Shown: positions 43,146-52,677, counted from the first letter of the stretch. The stretch is 64,000 nt of DNA from Streptomyces zhihengii (GCF_016919245.1 NZ_JAFEJA010000001.1:1364001-1428000); one strand, 5' to 3'. Translations and numbers: made by a program. The notes: generated from the sequence alone by a model not told the origin.

Positions 43146-45566
43146 TCAGTCGGCGTGGCCGAGTTGGAGGTCGCGCTCGGTGCGGCCGCCGCCGGCGACC
43201 TGGAGGACGGTGGCGACCGGCGGGTAGCCGGCGGCGATGACGGTGTACTCGCCGGACGACAGGTCGACGAAGCGGAAGGTGCCGTCCGAGCGGGTGGTGA
43301 GGGTGTCGACGACGTTGCCCGCCGCGTCCAGCAGGGTCACCCGGGCGTCCTCGACGGGCCGCCCGTCGCCGGCGCGGACGGTGCCGCGCAGCACCGCTCC
43401 CCCGGCCAGCTCGATGTCCTGGCGGGTCTCCCGCGAGGACTGCACGCTCACGGGGTGGGCGGCAGGCCGGAACGCGGGGGCGCTGGCGGCGAGGGTGTAC
43501 TCCCCGGCGACCAGGTCGGTGATGACGTAGCCGCCCTCCCGGCCGCTGCGGGTGGAGGCGACCACGTCGCCCCGCACGTCGGTCAGGGTGACGGCCGCGT
43601 CGCGGACCGGGGAGCCGTCCGCGGTGAGGACGCAACCGGCCAGCCGGCCCGCGCCGCCGAGGACGACGTCGAGGTCGACGGGCCGTTCGCCGACGGTCAC
43701 CGTGACGGCCTGCGGCTGGTGCCCGCCGGCGGCGGCGATCATCACATAGGGGCCGGGGCCGGGCGCGCTGAGCGCGTACCGCCCGTCCTCGCCGCTGGCG
43801 CCGCGTCCGACCTGGCGCCCCTGGACGTCGATCAGCGTGAGCGCGGCGCGGGGCACGCTGCTGCCGTCGTGGTGCTGGACGGTGCCGCAGACGGGGACGC
43901 CGGCCGGCAGGGGCGCGGCGGCCGGCGCGGGCTCCGGCACGGCGGCCGCGGCGGCGGCGCGCGCGTGCGGGACGGTGGTCGGCTCGGCGGCGGGCGTGTG
44001 GTGGGACACCAGGGGTTTCTCCTTGAGGAAGAAGGCGAGGACCAGGCCGAGGACGAGCACCGGCACCAGGAAGAGGAAGATGCGCGGCATCGCGTCGGCG
44101 TAGGCCTGGATGTAGCCGTCGCGCAGGGCGGGCGGCATGGCGTGCACGGCCTGCGGGGTGATCGACTCGGGGTCGGGCAGTCCGGCGCCCGCGGGCAGGC
44201 GGACGGCGAGCGCGTCGGCGAGCCGGTCGGCGAAGAGGGTGCCGAAGACGGCGGCGCCGACGCTGCCGCCGATCTGGCGGAAGTAGTTGTGCGCGCTGGT
44301 GGCCGTCCCGAGGTCGGAGGGCGGCACGGCGTTCTGCACGGCGAGGATGAGCACCGGCATCACCAGGCCGATGCCGAGGCCGAGCACCGCCTGCCAGATG
44401 CCGTACTCCAGCCGCGGTGTGTCCGTCTCCAGGCGGGAGAGCAGCCACATCCCGGCGGCCGAGACCGCGCCGCCGAGCAGCGGGTAGACGCGGTAACGGC
44501 CGGTGCGGCTGATGAGCTGGCCGGAGACGACGGAGGCCACCACGATGCCGCCCATCATCGGGAGCATCAGCAGCCCCGACTCCGTGGCGCTGGCCCCGTC
44601 GACCATCTGGAGGTAGGTCGGCAGATAACTGGCCGCGCCGAAGAGGGCGATGCCGATGACGGCCCCGACGAGGGAGGTGACGGTGAAGACGGAGTCGCGG
44701 AACAGCCGCAGCGGGATGAGGGGTTCGGGCGCGCGGCGTTCGACGGCGAGGAAGAGCAGGGTGCTCAGCAGGGCGCCGGCGCCGAGCGCGAGGACGGTGC
44801 GCGAGCCCCAGGCGTACTCGGTGCCGCCCCAGCTCGTCAGCAGCACCAGGCAGGTGGAGGCGGCGGCGAGGAAGACGGTGCCGAGGACGTCGATCCGGCC
44901 GCGCGCGGCGGGCTTCGGCAGCCGCAGCACCAGGGTCACGACGAGCAGGGTGACCAGCCCGAAGGGCACGTTGAAGTAGAAGCACCAGCGCCAGGAGGCG
45001 TGGTCGGTGAAGAAGCCGCCGAGCAGCGGTCCGGCGACGGAGGCCAGCCCGAAGGCGGCGCCGATCAGGCCCATGAACCGGCCGCGCTCGCGGGCGGGGA
45101 CGATGTCGGCGATGATCGCCTGCACCCCGATCATCAGCCCGCCGGCGCCGACGCCCTGGACGGCCCGGAAGGCGATCAGCTCGTTCATCGTGCGCGACCA
45201 GCCCGCGAGCGCGGAGCCGACGACGAAGACGACGATGGCGAACTGGAACACGCCCTTGCGGCCGAAGAGATCGCCGAGCTTGCCGTAGACGGGGAGGCCG
45301 ATGGTGGCCGTCAGCAGATAGGCGGTGATCGCCCAGGACATCCGGTCCAGGCCCTGGAGGTCGCCGACGATCTTCGGCAGGGCGGTGGCGACGATCATCT
45401 GCTCCAGCGCGGCGAGCAGCAGCGCGAGCATCAGACCGAGGAAGACCAGCCGTACGCGGCGGGGGCTGAGCGGGGCGGGATCCGGCGGCAGGGGCGGTGG
45501 AGGTCCGGCGGGTGTGCCGCCGGCCGCGACGGCCTGCCCGTCCTTCACCAGGGTGATGCCGCCCAC
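43146..45566 (-). CDS. MFS (DHA2-type) exporter with three carboxypeptidase-regulatory-like tail domains
   Basis: 806 residues. Residues 45-520 form a 14-helix drug:proton antiporter: [21 protein letters not shown] near the first helix, [11 protein letters not shown] (loop 2-3 motif A) and [15 protein letters not shown]. The last 240 residues are three related beta-sandwich repeats of about 80 residues, each with the pattern CGTV/GCVL/RGTV...D(G/A)(S/R)PV...DARVTL...[19 protein letters not shown], as in CarboxypepD-reg domains. GTG at 45566 follows GAGGGGAG. The substrate is unknown. Confidence 0.9.
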   Translation of the reverse strand: MGGITLVKDGQAVAAGGTPAGPPPPLPPDPAPLSPRRVRLVFLGLMLALLLAALEQMIVATALPKIVGDLQGLDRMSWAITAYLLTATIGLPVYGKLGDLFGRKGVFQFAIVVFVVGSALAGWSRTMNELIAFRAVQGVGAGGLMIGVQAIIADIVPARERGRFMGLIGAAFGLASVAGPLLGGFFTDHASWRWCFYFNVPFGLVTLLVVTLVLRLPKPAARGRIDVLGTVFLAAASTCLVLLTSWGGTEYAWGSRTVLALGAGALLSTLLFLAVERRAPEPLIPLRLFRDSVFTVTSLVGAVIGIALFGAASYLPTYLQMVDGASATESGLLMLPMMGGIVVASVVSGQLISRTGRYRVYPLLGGAVSAAGMWLLSRLETDTPRLEYGIWQAVLGLGIGLVMPVLILAVQNAVPPSDLGTATSAHNYFRQIGGSVGAAVFGTLFADRLADALAVRLPAGAGLPDPESITPQAVHAMPPALRDGYIQAYADAMPRIFLFLVPVLVLGLVLAFFLKEKPLVSHHTPAAEPTTVPHARAAAAAAVPEPAPAAAPLPAGVPVCGTVQHHDGSSVPRAALTLIDVQGRQVGRGASGEDGRYALSAPGPGPYVMIAAAGGHQPQAVTVTVGERPVDLDVVLGGAGRLAGCVLTADGSPVRDAAVTLTDVRGDVVASTRSGREGGYVITDLVAGEYTLAASAPAFRPAAHPVSVQSSRETRQDIELAGGAVLRGTVRAGDGRPVEDARVTLLDAAGNVVDTLTTRSDGTFRFVDLSSGEYTVIAAGYPPVATVLQVAGGGRTERDLQLGHAD

Positions 45567-45867
45567 GTGTCTGCTCCCCTCGTCGCCCTGCGCGGGGTCA
45601 TTCTTCGCATCGGGGAGGAAGTCGGAGCAACTCGGGCGGGAGGGCGGCGGGGGCCCCAACAGGGCCCCACGGGGGCGCACTTGGGGCGCTCATCAGGGGC
45701 TTTCCCGTGGCGCGGCACGCGCGGGGCGCGGGCCGCGCCGCGGGGAAGACCACCCGATCCGGTGAGCCGCGGCGGCGGGCGGGCCGCCGCGGACCGGACC
45801 GGCGGCCCGGGGCGGCCCGCCGGACTTCCGGCGGGCTCGCGCGCCGGGGCCCGGACGCGCCGCCGGG
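45567..45867. other. Intergenic region between MFS and SRPBCC genes
   Basis: 301 very GC-rich bases, both neighbours on the minus strand. It should hold the MFS promoter and the SRPBCC terminator. I see several short GC inverted repeats (for example GGGGCCC...GGGCCCC near 45650) but no gene. Confidence 0.45.
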
Positions 45868-46314
45868 TTACGCCTTCTCCACCTGGCCGGCGAGGTTGGC
45901 GAGCAGGGCGTCGTAGATCCGGGCGAGGCCCTTGGGGGCGAAGGTCCGCTCGAAGAAGCCGCCGATGCCGCCGGCGCCGTTCCACACCGTGGTGACCACG
46001 GCGCGCGAGGCGCCCTCACCGGCCGGGGTGACCCGCCAGGTGGTGACCATCGAGGAGTTGCGGTCCTTCTCGACGAGCTCGCCGTCGGTCGGCTCGGTGA
46101 CCTCCAGCAGGCAGTCGCGGATGCGCTTGCTGGTGGCCTGGAGCTTCCAGTGGACGAGGGTGCCCTCGCCGTCGCCCCCCTCGCGGACCTCGTACTCGCT
46201 GAAGTGCTCGGGGAGGATCTTCGCGCGGGTGCCCTCGTAGTCGGCCAGGGCGTCGAACACCGTCTCGGCGTCCGCCTGGATGATCCGTTCCGTCGTGGCC
46301 TCGACCTGCGCCAT
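45868..46314 (-). CDS. SRPBCC (START-like) family protein
   Basis: 148 residues of the polyketide cyclase/dehydrase and lipid-transport superfamily: ATTERIIQADAETVFDALADYEG at the start, LVHWKLQATSKRIRDCLLEVTE in the middle, and a long C-terminal helix FAPKGLARIYDALLANLAGQVEKA closing a hydrophobic cavity. Such proteins bind or transform hydrophobic ligands. No polyketide genes are nearby. ATG at 46314, divergent from the radical SAM gene. Confidence 0.88.
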   Translation of the reverse strand: MAQVEATTERIIQADAETVFDALADYEGTRAKILPEHFSEYEVREGGDGEGTLVHWKLQATSKRIRDCLLEVTEPTDGELVEKDRNSSMVTTWRVTPAGEGASRAVVTTVWNGAGGIGGFFERTFAPKGLARIYDALLANLAGQVEKA

Positions 46315-46457
46315 TCCTTACTCCTCCACTCGCTCCAGCGGGACGGGCACAGCCAATCACCTCGGACGCCGCCCCCCAAATCCGGCTTGCGTCGATCATG
46401 GGAACAGGTGTTCTATTCAGGGGAACGGCAGAGGCAGCGGCCACGAGGAGGCACCCG

Positions 46458-47495
46458 ATGCGCTGGGACAATCTGGCCGAGGACCCGGGGACGGGCGGCG
46501 ACTCCGCCCTCTTCGGCACCTCCGCGGTGACCACCCGCACCTTCGACACCCCCGAGTTCCGGGGCATCACCTTCCACGAGGTCAGGGCGCGTTCGATCCT
46601 CAACCGGGTGCCCGGGGCCTCGCGCATGCCGTTCGAGTGGACGGTCAACCCCTACCGGGGCTGCACCCACGCCTGCGTGTACTGCTTCGCCCGCCGCACC
46701 CACAGCTATCTGGACCTCGACACCGGGCTCGGCTTCGACAGCCAGATCGTGGTGAAGGTCAACGCGCCGGAGCTGCTGCGCCGTCAGCTCGCCTCCCGCC
46801 GCTGGCAGGGCGCGCACGTGGCGATGGGCACCAACGTCGACTGCTACCAGCGTGCCGAGGGCCGCTACCGGCTGATGCCGGGCATCCTCCAGGCGCTGCG
46901 CGACCACGCCAACCCCTTCTCGGTGCTCACCAAGGGCACGCTGATCCTGCGCGACCTCGACCTGCTGCGGCAGGCCGCCGACGTCACCGAGGTCGGCATC
47001 TCGGTCTCCGTCGGCTTCACGGACCCGGAACTGTGGCGCACCGTGGAGCCCGGCACGCCCTCCCCCGAGCGCCGGCTCGGCGTCGTCCGCGCCCTGACCG
47101 GCGCGGGGATCGGCTGCGGGGTGCTGATGGCCCCGGTGATCCCCTTCCTCGGCGACCGCCCGGAGCAGCTCCGCGCCACCGTCCGCGCGATCGCCGCCGC
47201 CGGCGCGACCTCCGTCACCCCGCTCGTGCTGCATCTGCGGCCCGGGGCCCGCGAGTGGTTCATGAGCTGGCTGCGCGCCCACCACCCGCACCTGGTCGAG
47301 CGCTACGAGCGGATGTACGCGGAGGGCGCCTACGCCCCGAAGTGGTACCAGCGGCGCGTCACCCGGCAGGTCCACGAACTGGCCGCCGAGTACGGCATCG
47401 GTCCCGCCTCGCCCCGGAGCCGCCGCGCGCTGCCGGAGCCCGCCGCGCAGGAGGCACCCGTTACCTTGGAGCCGACCCAGCTGACACTCCTCTGA
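46458..47495 (+). CDS. Rv2578c-family radical SAM protein
   Basis: 345 residues. The 4Fe-4S cluster motif is CTHACVYCFAR, Cys69-x3-Cys73-x2-Cys76, in a spore photoproduct lyase-related radical SAM domain (SPLASH-like). Other marks are FHEVRARSILNRVPG, GTNVDCYQRAEGRYRLMPGIL and SVSVGFTDPELWRTVEPGTPSPERRL. It matches the family known as Rv2578c in mycobacteria; the reaction is unknown, with nucleic acid repair a possibility. ATG at 46458 has GAGGAGG eight bases upstream. Confidence 0.9.
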   Translation: MRWDNLAEDPGTGGDSALFGTSAVTTRTFDTPEFRGITFHEVRARSILNRVPGASRMPFEWTVNPYRGCTHACVYCFARRTHSYLDLDTGLGFDSQIVVKVNAPELLRRQLASRRWQGAHVAMGTNVDCYQRAEGRYRLMPGILQALRDHANPFSVLTKGTLILRDLDLLRQAADVTEVGISVSVGFTDPELWRTVEPGTPSPERRLGVVRALTGAGIGCGVLMAPVIPFLGDRPEQLRATVRAIAAAGATSVTPLVLHLRPGAREWFMSWLRAHHPHLVERYERMYAEGAYAPKWYQRRVTRQVHELAAEYGIGPASPRSRRALPEPAAQEAPVTLEPTQLTLL

Positions 47496-47571
47496 CGGCT
47501 TGTCGCGTAGCGTGAAGGAAGTCCGGCGGGCAGGGTGACGTCCGACACCGGACACGGAGGGGCGCGAGGCG

Positions 47572-48087
47572 ATGACGGTGAAGGTGCGGGACATGACCGA
47601 CGGCGACCGGGAGGCGGTCGCCGCGATCCGCGTCGGCGGGCGGCGTCACGCCTACGCCGGCCTGCTGCCCCAGTCGCATCTCGACTTCATGGACGCGGCG
47701 GCGGACGCCGCGCGGCGGCACGCGGACCTGGCGGGCGCCGCCGGCACGGTGAACGTCGTCGCCGAACAGCTCGGCGACGTGATCGGCTGGGCCTGCTACG
47801 GCCCGTCCCGCGCGCCGGACGCGACCGTCGACGGGTGCGAGCTGTACGCGATCTACGTGCTCCCCGAGCGGATATCGTCGGGCGTCGGGCACGCCCTGAT
47901 GGCCGAGGTCACCGGCCGCGCCCGCGCGAAGGGCTTCGTCCGCATGGAGTTGTGGGTCCTCAAGGAGAACGCCCGCGCCCGGCGCTTCTACGAGCGCGCC
48001 GGTTTCCTGCCGGACGGCACGGAGGAGCCCTTCGAGGTGGACGGCACCCGGGTGCCCGAGGTCCGCTACACCCGCCGCCTGGCCTGA
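47572..48087 (+). CDS. GNAT-family N-acetyltransferase
   Basis: 171 residues. The acetyl-CoA-binding core is LYAIYVLPERISSGVGHALMAEVTGRARAKG, with the pantetheine loop Q/R-x-x-G-x-G/A variant RISSGVG, followed by MELWVLKENARARRFYERAGFLPDG, a typical GNAT motif B. It acetylates an unknown amine. ATG at 47572 follows GGAGG. TAGCGT near 47508 may be its -10. Confidence 0.9.
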   Translation: MTVKVRDMTDGDREAVAAIRVGGRRHAYAGLLPQSHLDFMDAAADAARRHADLAGAAGTVNVVAEQLGDVIGWACYGPSRAPDATVDGCELYAIYVLPERISSGVGHALMAEVTGRARAKGFVRMELWVLKENARARRFYERAGFLPDGTEEPFEVDGTRVPEVRYTRRLA

Positions 48088-48191
48088 CCGGCCCGCGCTC
48101 CGGCGTCCGCCGGACCCGCCCGGCGCGACCGGTGCCGCGCCGGTGCCCCGCCCGCGGACGCGCCCCGGCACACCCGCACCCGCACCGGGCC

Positions 48192-48731
48192 TCAGCCGCC
48201 GTGCGGCGCGGGCTCCGGCGGGACGCGGTCGGCGCGGACGGTCAGCGCGGCCGTCACCCACAGCGACAGGGCGCAGCCCAGACCCACCACCGTGCGCACG
48301 CCCGCGTCGGAGGCGCCGGTGAGCGCGAGCACCAGTCCGGCCGCGCCGACGGCGACGAGCAGCGCCGCGGGCAGCCGCAGCCGGGGCTGGTCGAAGGCCG
48401 CGGCGAGCGGCACGAAGTGCGCACCGACCACCAGCGCGACCAGCGGCGGGATGAGCTCCGGCACCCCGCCTCGCCCGCATCCCACCGCGATGGCCGCGAT
48501 CAGCAGCCACTGCACACCGTTGACCTGCGCGAAGCGGCGCCGCTGCGCCGGCGGCGGCGGACCGCCCGCCGATTCCGGCAGCAGCCGCGACGCGGCGTAC
48601 ATCAGTCCCGCCGCCACGGCGCACCCCGCGACGGCGCCGGTCACCACCACCGCCGTGCCGAACGAGCCGATCCCCAGCAACAGCCAGCCCACGCCGAACA
48701 GCGCGAGAAATCCCACCCCTGATCTGAACAT
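48192..48731 (-). CDS. Integral membrane protein of unknown function
   Basis: 179 residues with five hydrophobic segments at about 5-25, 28-48, 72-90, 92-110 and 115-160. There is no recognisable family motif. It lies 32 bases downstream of the HEAT-repeat gene on the same strand, so they are probably one operon. Start ATG 48731 is the best of several weak choices; a TTG at 48767 would overlap the upstream stop. Confidence 0.65.
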   Translation of the reverse strand: MFRSGVGFLALFGVGWLLLGIGSFGTAVVVTGAVAGCAVAAGLMYAASRLLPESAGGPPPPAQRRRFAQVNGVQWLLIAAIAVGCGRGGVPELIPPLVALVVGAHFVPLAAAFDQPRLRLPAALLVAVGAAGLVLALTGASDAGVRTVVGLGCALSLWVTAALTVRADRVPPEPAPHGG

Positions 48732-48763
48732 GATCGAACTCTGTGCGCCCGGACCGCGCCCGG

Positions 48764-49354
48764 TCAACTCCCCTGCGGGGACGGCTTCGCGTCCAGTCGT
48801 GCCAGGGCGGCCGACGCCGCGGCCGTGAGCCTCGGGTGCGGCACGGCCGAGGCGAGGACCGCACGGGCCCGGGCGTCGCCGAGGGCGCCGAGGCCCTCCA
48901 CACAGGCGAGGGCCAGGCGCCAGTGCGGATCGCCGGGCACCAGGCGCCGGCCGAGGACGGTGATCAGCGCGGGGGCGGACTCGGGGGCACGCAGCCGGGT
49001 GAGCAGACGGACCGGCACCAGCGCGTAGGCGACGCGCAGTTCATTGGTGGCGAGCGCGGCGGCGGCGCGGGGCGTGCGGGTGTCGCCCAGTTCGTACAGG
49101 GCGTGGGCGGCGCCGACACAGCGGTCGGGGTCGCGGTGGTTGAGGAGCAGCACCAGGGACTCGAAGGCGCGGCTGTCGCCGGCGCAGCCGAGCCGGTAGG
49201 CGGCGATCTCCCGCGCCCACAGCGGGCGTTCGCCGGCCGTGAGCTCGGCGGCGAGTTCGTCGCGGTCGGCGGTGAGCAGCAGCCGCTCGAAGGCGGCGCC
49301 GCCGCCTGATTCGCGGCGCAGACGGTGTGCGAGCGACCGTAACTCCTCGTCCAT
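48764..49354 (-). CDS. HEAT-repeat protein
   Basis: About 196 residues of alpha-helical repeats: WAREIAAYRLGCAGDSRAFESLVLLLN, RCVGAAHALYELGDTRTPRAAAALA and RLALACVEGLGALGDARARAVLASAV are HEAT/PBS-lyase-type units of about 30-35 residues. Such scaffolds bind proteins or nucleic acids. TACCCT seven bases before ATG 49354 suggests a leaderless start; a GTG at 49381 would add nine residues. Function unknown. Confidence 0.78.
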   Translation of the reverse strand: MDEELRSLAHRLRRESGGGAAFERLLLTADRDELAAELTAGERPLWAREIAAYRLGCAGDSRAFESLVLLLNHRDPDRCVGAAHALYELGDTRTPRAAAALATNELRVAYALVPVRLLTRLRAPESAPALITVLGRRLVPGDPHWRLALACVEGLGALGDARARAVLASAVPHPRLTAAASAALARLDAKPSPQGS

Positions 49355-49381
49355 GTCTGTCAGGGTATCGGCGGTGCGCAC

Positions 49382-49749
49382 CGTTTCGGGGCGGGATCCA
49401 GATCACAGCGGCGGGAATCCCACGGGGGCTGGCGCGCTCGTTACTGGCCGGTTACTCTCATGTGAGCGGGTACCCCCCGCGTTCCGCGGCGGCCTGGTGA
49501 CGCAGCCGCCCGCGGGAGCAGTCGGTTCGGCCGTTGTGCCGTGCAGTACGACGAGACGTGGGACAGCGTCCGTCGGCCCTTGTGAATGCCCGTGGTCACG
49601 CCCCTCGTGGCGCCGCCCTCCCGGGTCGGACCCACGACGGTCTCCCGAGCGCATCGTCGCGCGACACCTCCGCCCGCCCGGCGTCCTCACGCCCGTCCGG
49701 CACCGTCCGCGCTCCCTCACCAGTCGTCACTCATCCCTGGAGTCCCGTG
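49382..49749. other. Long upstream region of the 3-hydroxyacyl-CoA dehydrogenase gene
   Basis: 368 bases between the HEAT gene start and the dehydrogenase start. GTTAC occurs at 49440-49444 and 49451-49455, one helical turn apart, near a moderately AT-rich patch; this may be a promoter/operator. The rest is pyrimidine-rich on the plus strand and could be a long leader. No gene is seen. Confidence 0.45.
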
Positions 49750-51531
49750 ATGGACACCCCTCTGCACACCATCGCCGTCGTCGGTCTCGGCACCATGGGT
49801 GCCGGCATCGCCGAGGTGCTCGCCCGCGCCGGCCGCGAGGTCGTCGGCATCGACGTCAGCGAGGCCGCCGCCCGCCGTGCCACCGACGCCCTGGAGGCGT
49901 CCACCGCCCGCGCCGTGGAGCGCGGCCGGATCACCGAGGAGGAGCGCCGCACCACGCTGGCCCGCTTCCGTACGTACGCCGACCTCCGGGCCGCCGCCGA
50001 CGCCGATCTCGTCATCGAGGTCGTGCCGGAGACGTACGAGATCAAGCAGCAGGTCTTCCGGGAGCTGGACGCGATCGTCCGCCCGGACACGATCCTCGCC
50101 ACCGGCACCAACGCCCTGTCGGTGACCCGGCTGGCCGCCGAGTCCCAGCACCCGGAGCGCGTGCTGGGCCTGCACTTCTTCAACCCGGCCCCCGCGATGA
50201 AGCTGGTCGAGGTGGTCTCCTCGGTGCTGACCTCGCCGCCGGCGGTGGAGTCCGTCACCGCGCTCGCCCGCGACCTGGGCAAGGAGCCGGTCGCGGTGGG
50301 CGACCGGCCCGGCTTCGTCGCGGACGGTCTGCTGTTCGGCTACCTGAACCAGGCCGCGGCGATGTACGAGTCCCGCTACGCGTCCCGTGAGGACATCGAC
50401 GCGGCGATGCGGCTCGGCTGCGGTCTGCCGATGGGGCCGCTCGCGCTGCTCGACCTGATCGGCATCGACACCGCCCGGACGGTGCTGGAGGCCATGTACG
50501 CCGCCTCCCACGACCGTCTGCACGCGCCGGCGCCGATCCTGGGCCAGCTCAGCGAGGCGGGGCTGACCGGCCGCAAGGCGGGCCGCGGCTTCTACACGTA
50601 CGCGGAGCCCGGCTCCACCGAGGTGGTCGCCGACGCGCTGACCCCCCGGGCGGCCGCGGACGCGGCCGGCGGGCGGGCGGTCTCCTCGGTCGGCGTGGCC
50701 GGTTCGGGCACCATGGCCAGCGGTATCGCGGAGGTCTTCGCCAAGGCCGGGTACGACGTCGTGCTGGCGGCCCGCAGCCAGGAGAAGGCCGAGCACGCCA
50801 AGGCCCGGATCACCAAGTCCCTGGGCCGCTCGGTGAGCAAGGGCAGGATGACGCAGGAGGCGTGCGACGCCACGCTGGCCCGGATCACCCCGGCCGGTTC
50901 GCTGGACGCCTTCTCCGGTGTCGACCTGGCCGTGGAGGCCGTGGCCGAGGACCTGGCGGTCAAGCAGCAGCTCTTCGCCACCCTGGACAAGGTCTGCAAG
51001 CCCGGCGCGGTGCTGGCCACCACGACGTCCTCGCTGCCCGTCGTCGCCTGCGCCCGTGCCACCACGCGTCCCGAGGACGTGATCGGCATGCACTTCTTCA
51101 ACCCGGCGCCCGCGATGAAGCTGGTGGAGATCGTCCGCACGGTCCTGACGGCGGACGACGTCCACGCGACGGTCCGCGAGGTCACCGCGAAGATCCGCAA
51201 GCACCCGGTGGACTGCGGCGACCGCGCCGGGTTCATCGTGAACGCGCTGCTCTTCCCGTACCTCAACAACGCGATCAAGATGGTCGAGGAGCACTACGCG
51301 ACCCTCGACGACATCGACGCCGCGATGAAGCTGGGCGGCGGCTACCCGATGGGGCCGTTCGAACTGCTCGACGTGGTCGGCCTGGACGTCTCGCTGGCCA
51401 TCGAGAAGGTGCTGCACCGCGAGTTCCGCGACCCGGGCCTGGCCCCGGCGCCGCTGCTGGAGCACCTGGTGGCGGCGGGCTGCCTCGGCCGCAAGACGGG
51501 TCGCGGCTTCCGCGAATATGCCCGGCGCTGA
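49750..51531 (+). CDS. Double-length 3-hydroxyacyl-CoA dehydrogenase
   Basis: 593 residues containing two complete 3-hydroxyacyl-CoA dehydrogenases in tandem. Copy one (1-290) has VVGLGTMGAGIAEVLARAG (NAD-binding) and LGLHFFNPAPAMKLVEVV (catalytic His). Copy two (about 312-590) has VGVAGSGTMASGIAEVFAKAGYDV and IGMHFFNPAPAMKLVEIV. Both end in a dimerisation domain with AGRGFYTYAE / GRGFREYARR. It oxidises 3-hydroxybutyryl-CoA or runs in reverse to supply crotonyl-CoA for the ccr operon downstream. ATG at 49750. Confidence 0.93.
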   Translation: MDTPLHTIAVVGLGTMGAGIAEVLARAGREVVGIDVSEAAARRATDALEASTARAVERGRITEEERRTTLARFRTYADLRAAADADLVIEVVPETYEIKQQVFRELDAIVRPDTILATGTNALSVTRLAAESQHPERVLGLHFFNPAPAMKLVEVVSSVLTSPPAVESVTALARDLGKEPVAVGDRPGFVADGLLFGYLNQAAAMYESRYASREDIDAAMRLGCGLPMGPLALLDLIGIDTARTVLEAMYAASHDRLHAPAPILGQLSEAGLTGRKAGRGFYTYAEPGSTEVVADALTPRAAADAAGGRAVSSVGVAGSGTMASGIAEVFAKAGYDVVLAARSQEKAEHAKARITKSLGRSVSKGRMTQEACDATLARITPAGSLDAFSGVDLAVEAVAEDLAVKQQLFATLDKVCKPGAVLATTTSSLPVVACARATTRPEDVIGMHFFNPAPAMKLVEIVRTVLTADDVHATVREVTAKIRKHPVDCGDRAGFIVNALLFPYLNNAIKMVEEHYATLDDIDAAMKLGGGYPMGPFELLDVVGLDVSLAIEKVLHREFRDPGLAPAPLLEHLVAAGCLGRKTGRGFREYARR

Positions 51532-51575
51532 CGCCTCGGCGGGGTGGGGCGGGCTGCTCGGTCCGGGCGGCCCGT

Positions 51576-51596
51576 CCCCGTCCCCCGCGGACGGGG
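51576..51596 (+). terminator. Terminator after the 3-hydroxyacyl-CoA dehydrogenase
   Basis: CCCCGTCC (51576-51583) pairs perfectly with GGACGGGG (51589-51596) around five bases, 45 bases after the stop, separating this gene from the tetR gene. Confidence 0.6.
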
Positions 51597-51655
51597 CCCC
51601 TCCCCCGGCGGACCGGGGGTGCGACCCGCGGACGCACACGGAGGCCGGCATGGAG

Positions 51656-51661
51656 TACGTT
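51656..51661 (+). promoter_or_regulatory. -10 element upstream of tetR
   Basis: TACGTT ends six bases before ATG 51668, suggesting a leaderless transcript. The ATG at 51650 has GGAGG upstream but would lie before this promoter. Confidence 0.35.
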
Positions 51662-51667
51662 CAAGTC

Positions 51668-52501
51668 ATGCCGCAGCCTGCCGATCCGTCCCGACGCCCG
51701 CTTCGCGCCGGTTCCGCCCCCGATGCCGCGGAGAGCGCCGCGGGCTCGAAAGCCGCCGCCCAGCGGCTGAGGATGCGCCGCGAACTGGCCGCTGCGGCCA
51801 TGGAGTTGTTCGCCACCAAGGGGTACGAGGCGACGACGGTCGACGAGATCGCCGCCGCGGCCGGGGTGGCGCGGCGCACCTTCTTCCGCCACTTCCGCTC
51901 CAAGGAGGAGGCGATCTTCCCGGACCACGACGACACCCTGGTCCGGGCGGAGGCGGTGCTGAACGCGGCGCCGCCGCACGAGCACCCCCTGGACACGGTG
52001 TGCCGCGGCATCAAGGAGGTCATGCGGATGTACGCGTCCGCGCCCTCCGTGTCCGTCGAGCGCTACCGCCTGACCCGCGAGGTGCCGACGCTGCGGGAGC
52101 GCGAGATCGCCTCGGTGGCCCGCTACGAGCGCCTGTTCACGCGCTATCTGCTGGGCCACTTCGACGAGCGCGACCACCACGACGGCAACGACGACCCGCT
52201 GCTGGCCGAGGTGGCCGCCTCCGCGGTGGTCACGGCGCACAACCATGTGCTGCGGCGCTGGCTGCGGGCCGGCGGGCAGGGCGACGTGGAGGCGCAGCTC
52301 GACCACGCCTTCGCCATCGTGCGGGACACCTTCGGCAGCGGCATAGGGGCCGGCCGCAAGGCCGGGCACACCGCCGCGGCGGCGCACGACGCGCCGGCCG
52401 CCGTACGGACCGAGGGCGAGGTCCTGGTGGCGGTGGCGCGGACGGACGCGCCGCTCAGCGAGGTCATGCGCACCATCGAGAAGGCCCTCCGGGAGGCCTG
52501 A
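51668..52501 (+). CDS. TetR-family regulator of the ethylmalonyl-CoA operon
   Basis: 277 residues. The helix-turn-helix is in ELAAAAMELFATKGYEATTVDEIAAAAGVARRTFFRHFRSKEEAIF (about residues 37-82), followed by a helical effector domain with a long C-terminal tail rich in Ala. Its location between the hydroxyacyl-CoA dehydrogenase and ccr genes suggests control of both, perhaps responding to an acyl-CoA. The start may instead be ATG 51650, adding six residues. Confidence 0.88.
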   Translation: MPQPADPSRRPLRAGSAPDAAESAAGSKAAAQRLRMRRELAAAAMELFATKGYEATTVDEIAAAAGVARRTFFRHFRSKEEAIFPDHDDTLVRAEAVLNAAPPHEHPLDTVCRGIKEVMRMYASAPSVSVERYRLTREVPTLREREIASVARYERLFTRYLLGHFDERDHHDGNDDPLLAEVAASAVVTAHNHVLRRWLRAGGQGDVEAQLDHAFAIVRDTFGSGIGAGRKAGHTAAAAHDAPAAVRTEGEVLVAVARTDAPLSEVMRTIEKALREA

Positions 52502-52530
52502 CCGCCGGCCCGCCGGCCCTGTACGACAGA

Positions 52531-52567
52531 CAGGCGAAGACCGCCCGATCCGGGCGGTCTTCGCCTG
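52531..52567 (+). terminator. Terminator after tetR
   Basis: A perfect 17-bp stem (52531-52547 with 52551-52567) with a three-base loop and a following TTTC lies 30 bases after the tetR stop. A textbook intrinsic terminator. Confidence 0.92.
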
Positions 52568-52634
52568 TTTCGCGACCCCGTTCGATCGATCATCGCTCAT
52601 ATGTGTCCGGCGGATTGCATCTGAGAGAAATTCT

Positions 52635-52671
52635 TGGCACGGAGTGTCTTGCCACCTGGCACGGCGTGCCA
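52635..52671. promoter_or_regulatory. Candidate operator pair in the ccr promoter
   Basis: TGGCAC-GGC-GTGCCA at 52657-52671 is a perfect 15-bp palindrome filling the promoter spacer. A second, imperfect copy, TGGCACGGAGTGTCT at 52635-52649, lies exactly 22 bases upstream. Both would be blocked from RNA polymerase by a bound TetR dimer. The adjacent tetR product is the obvious candidate. Confidence 0.55.
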
Positions 52672-52677
52672 TACGTT
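52649..52677 (+). promoter_or_regulatory. ccr operon promoter, TTGCCA-17-TACGTT
   Basis: TTGCCA at 52649-52654 and TACGTT at 52672-52677 have exactly 17 bases between them, a near-ideal promoter. Transcription would start near 52684, giving a leader of about 220 bases before the GTG at 52903. Confidence 0.65.
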
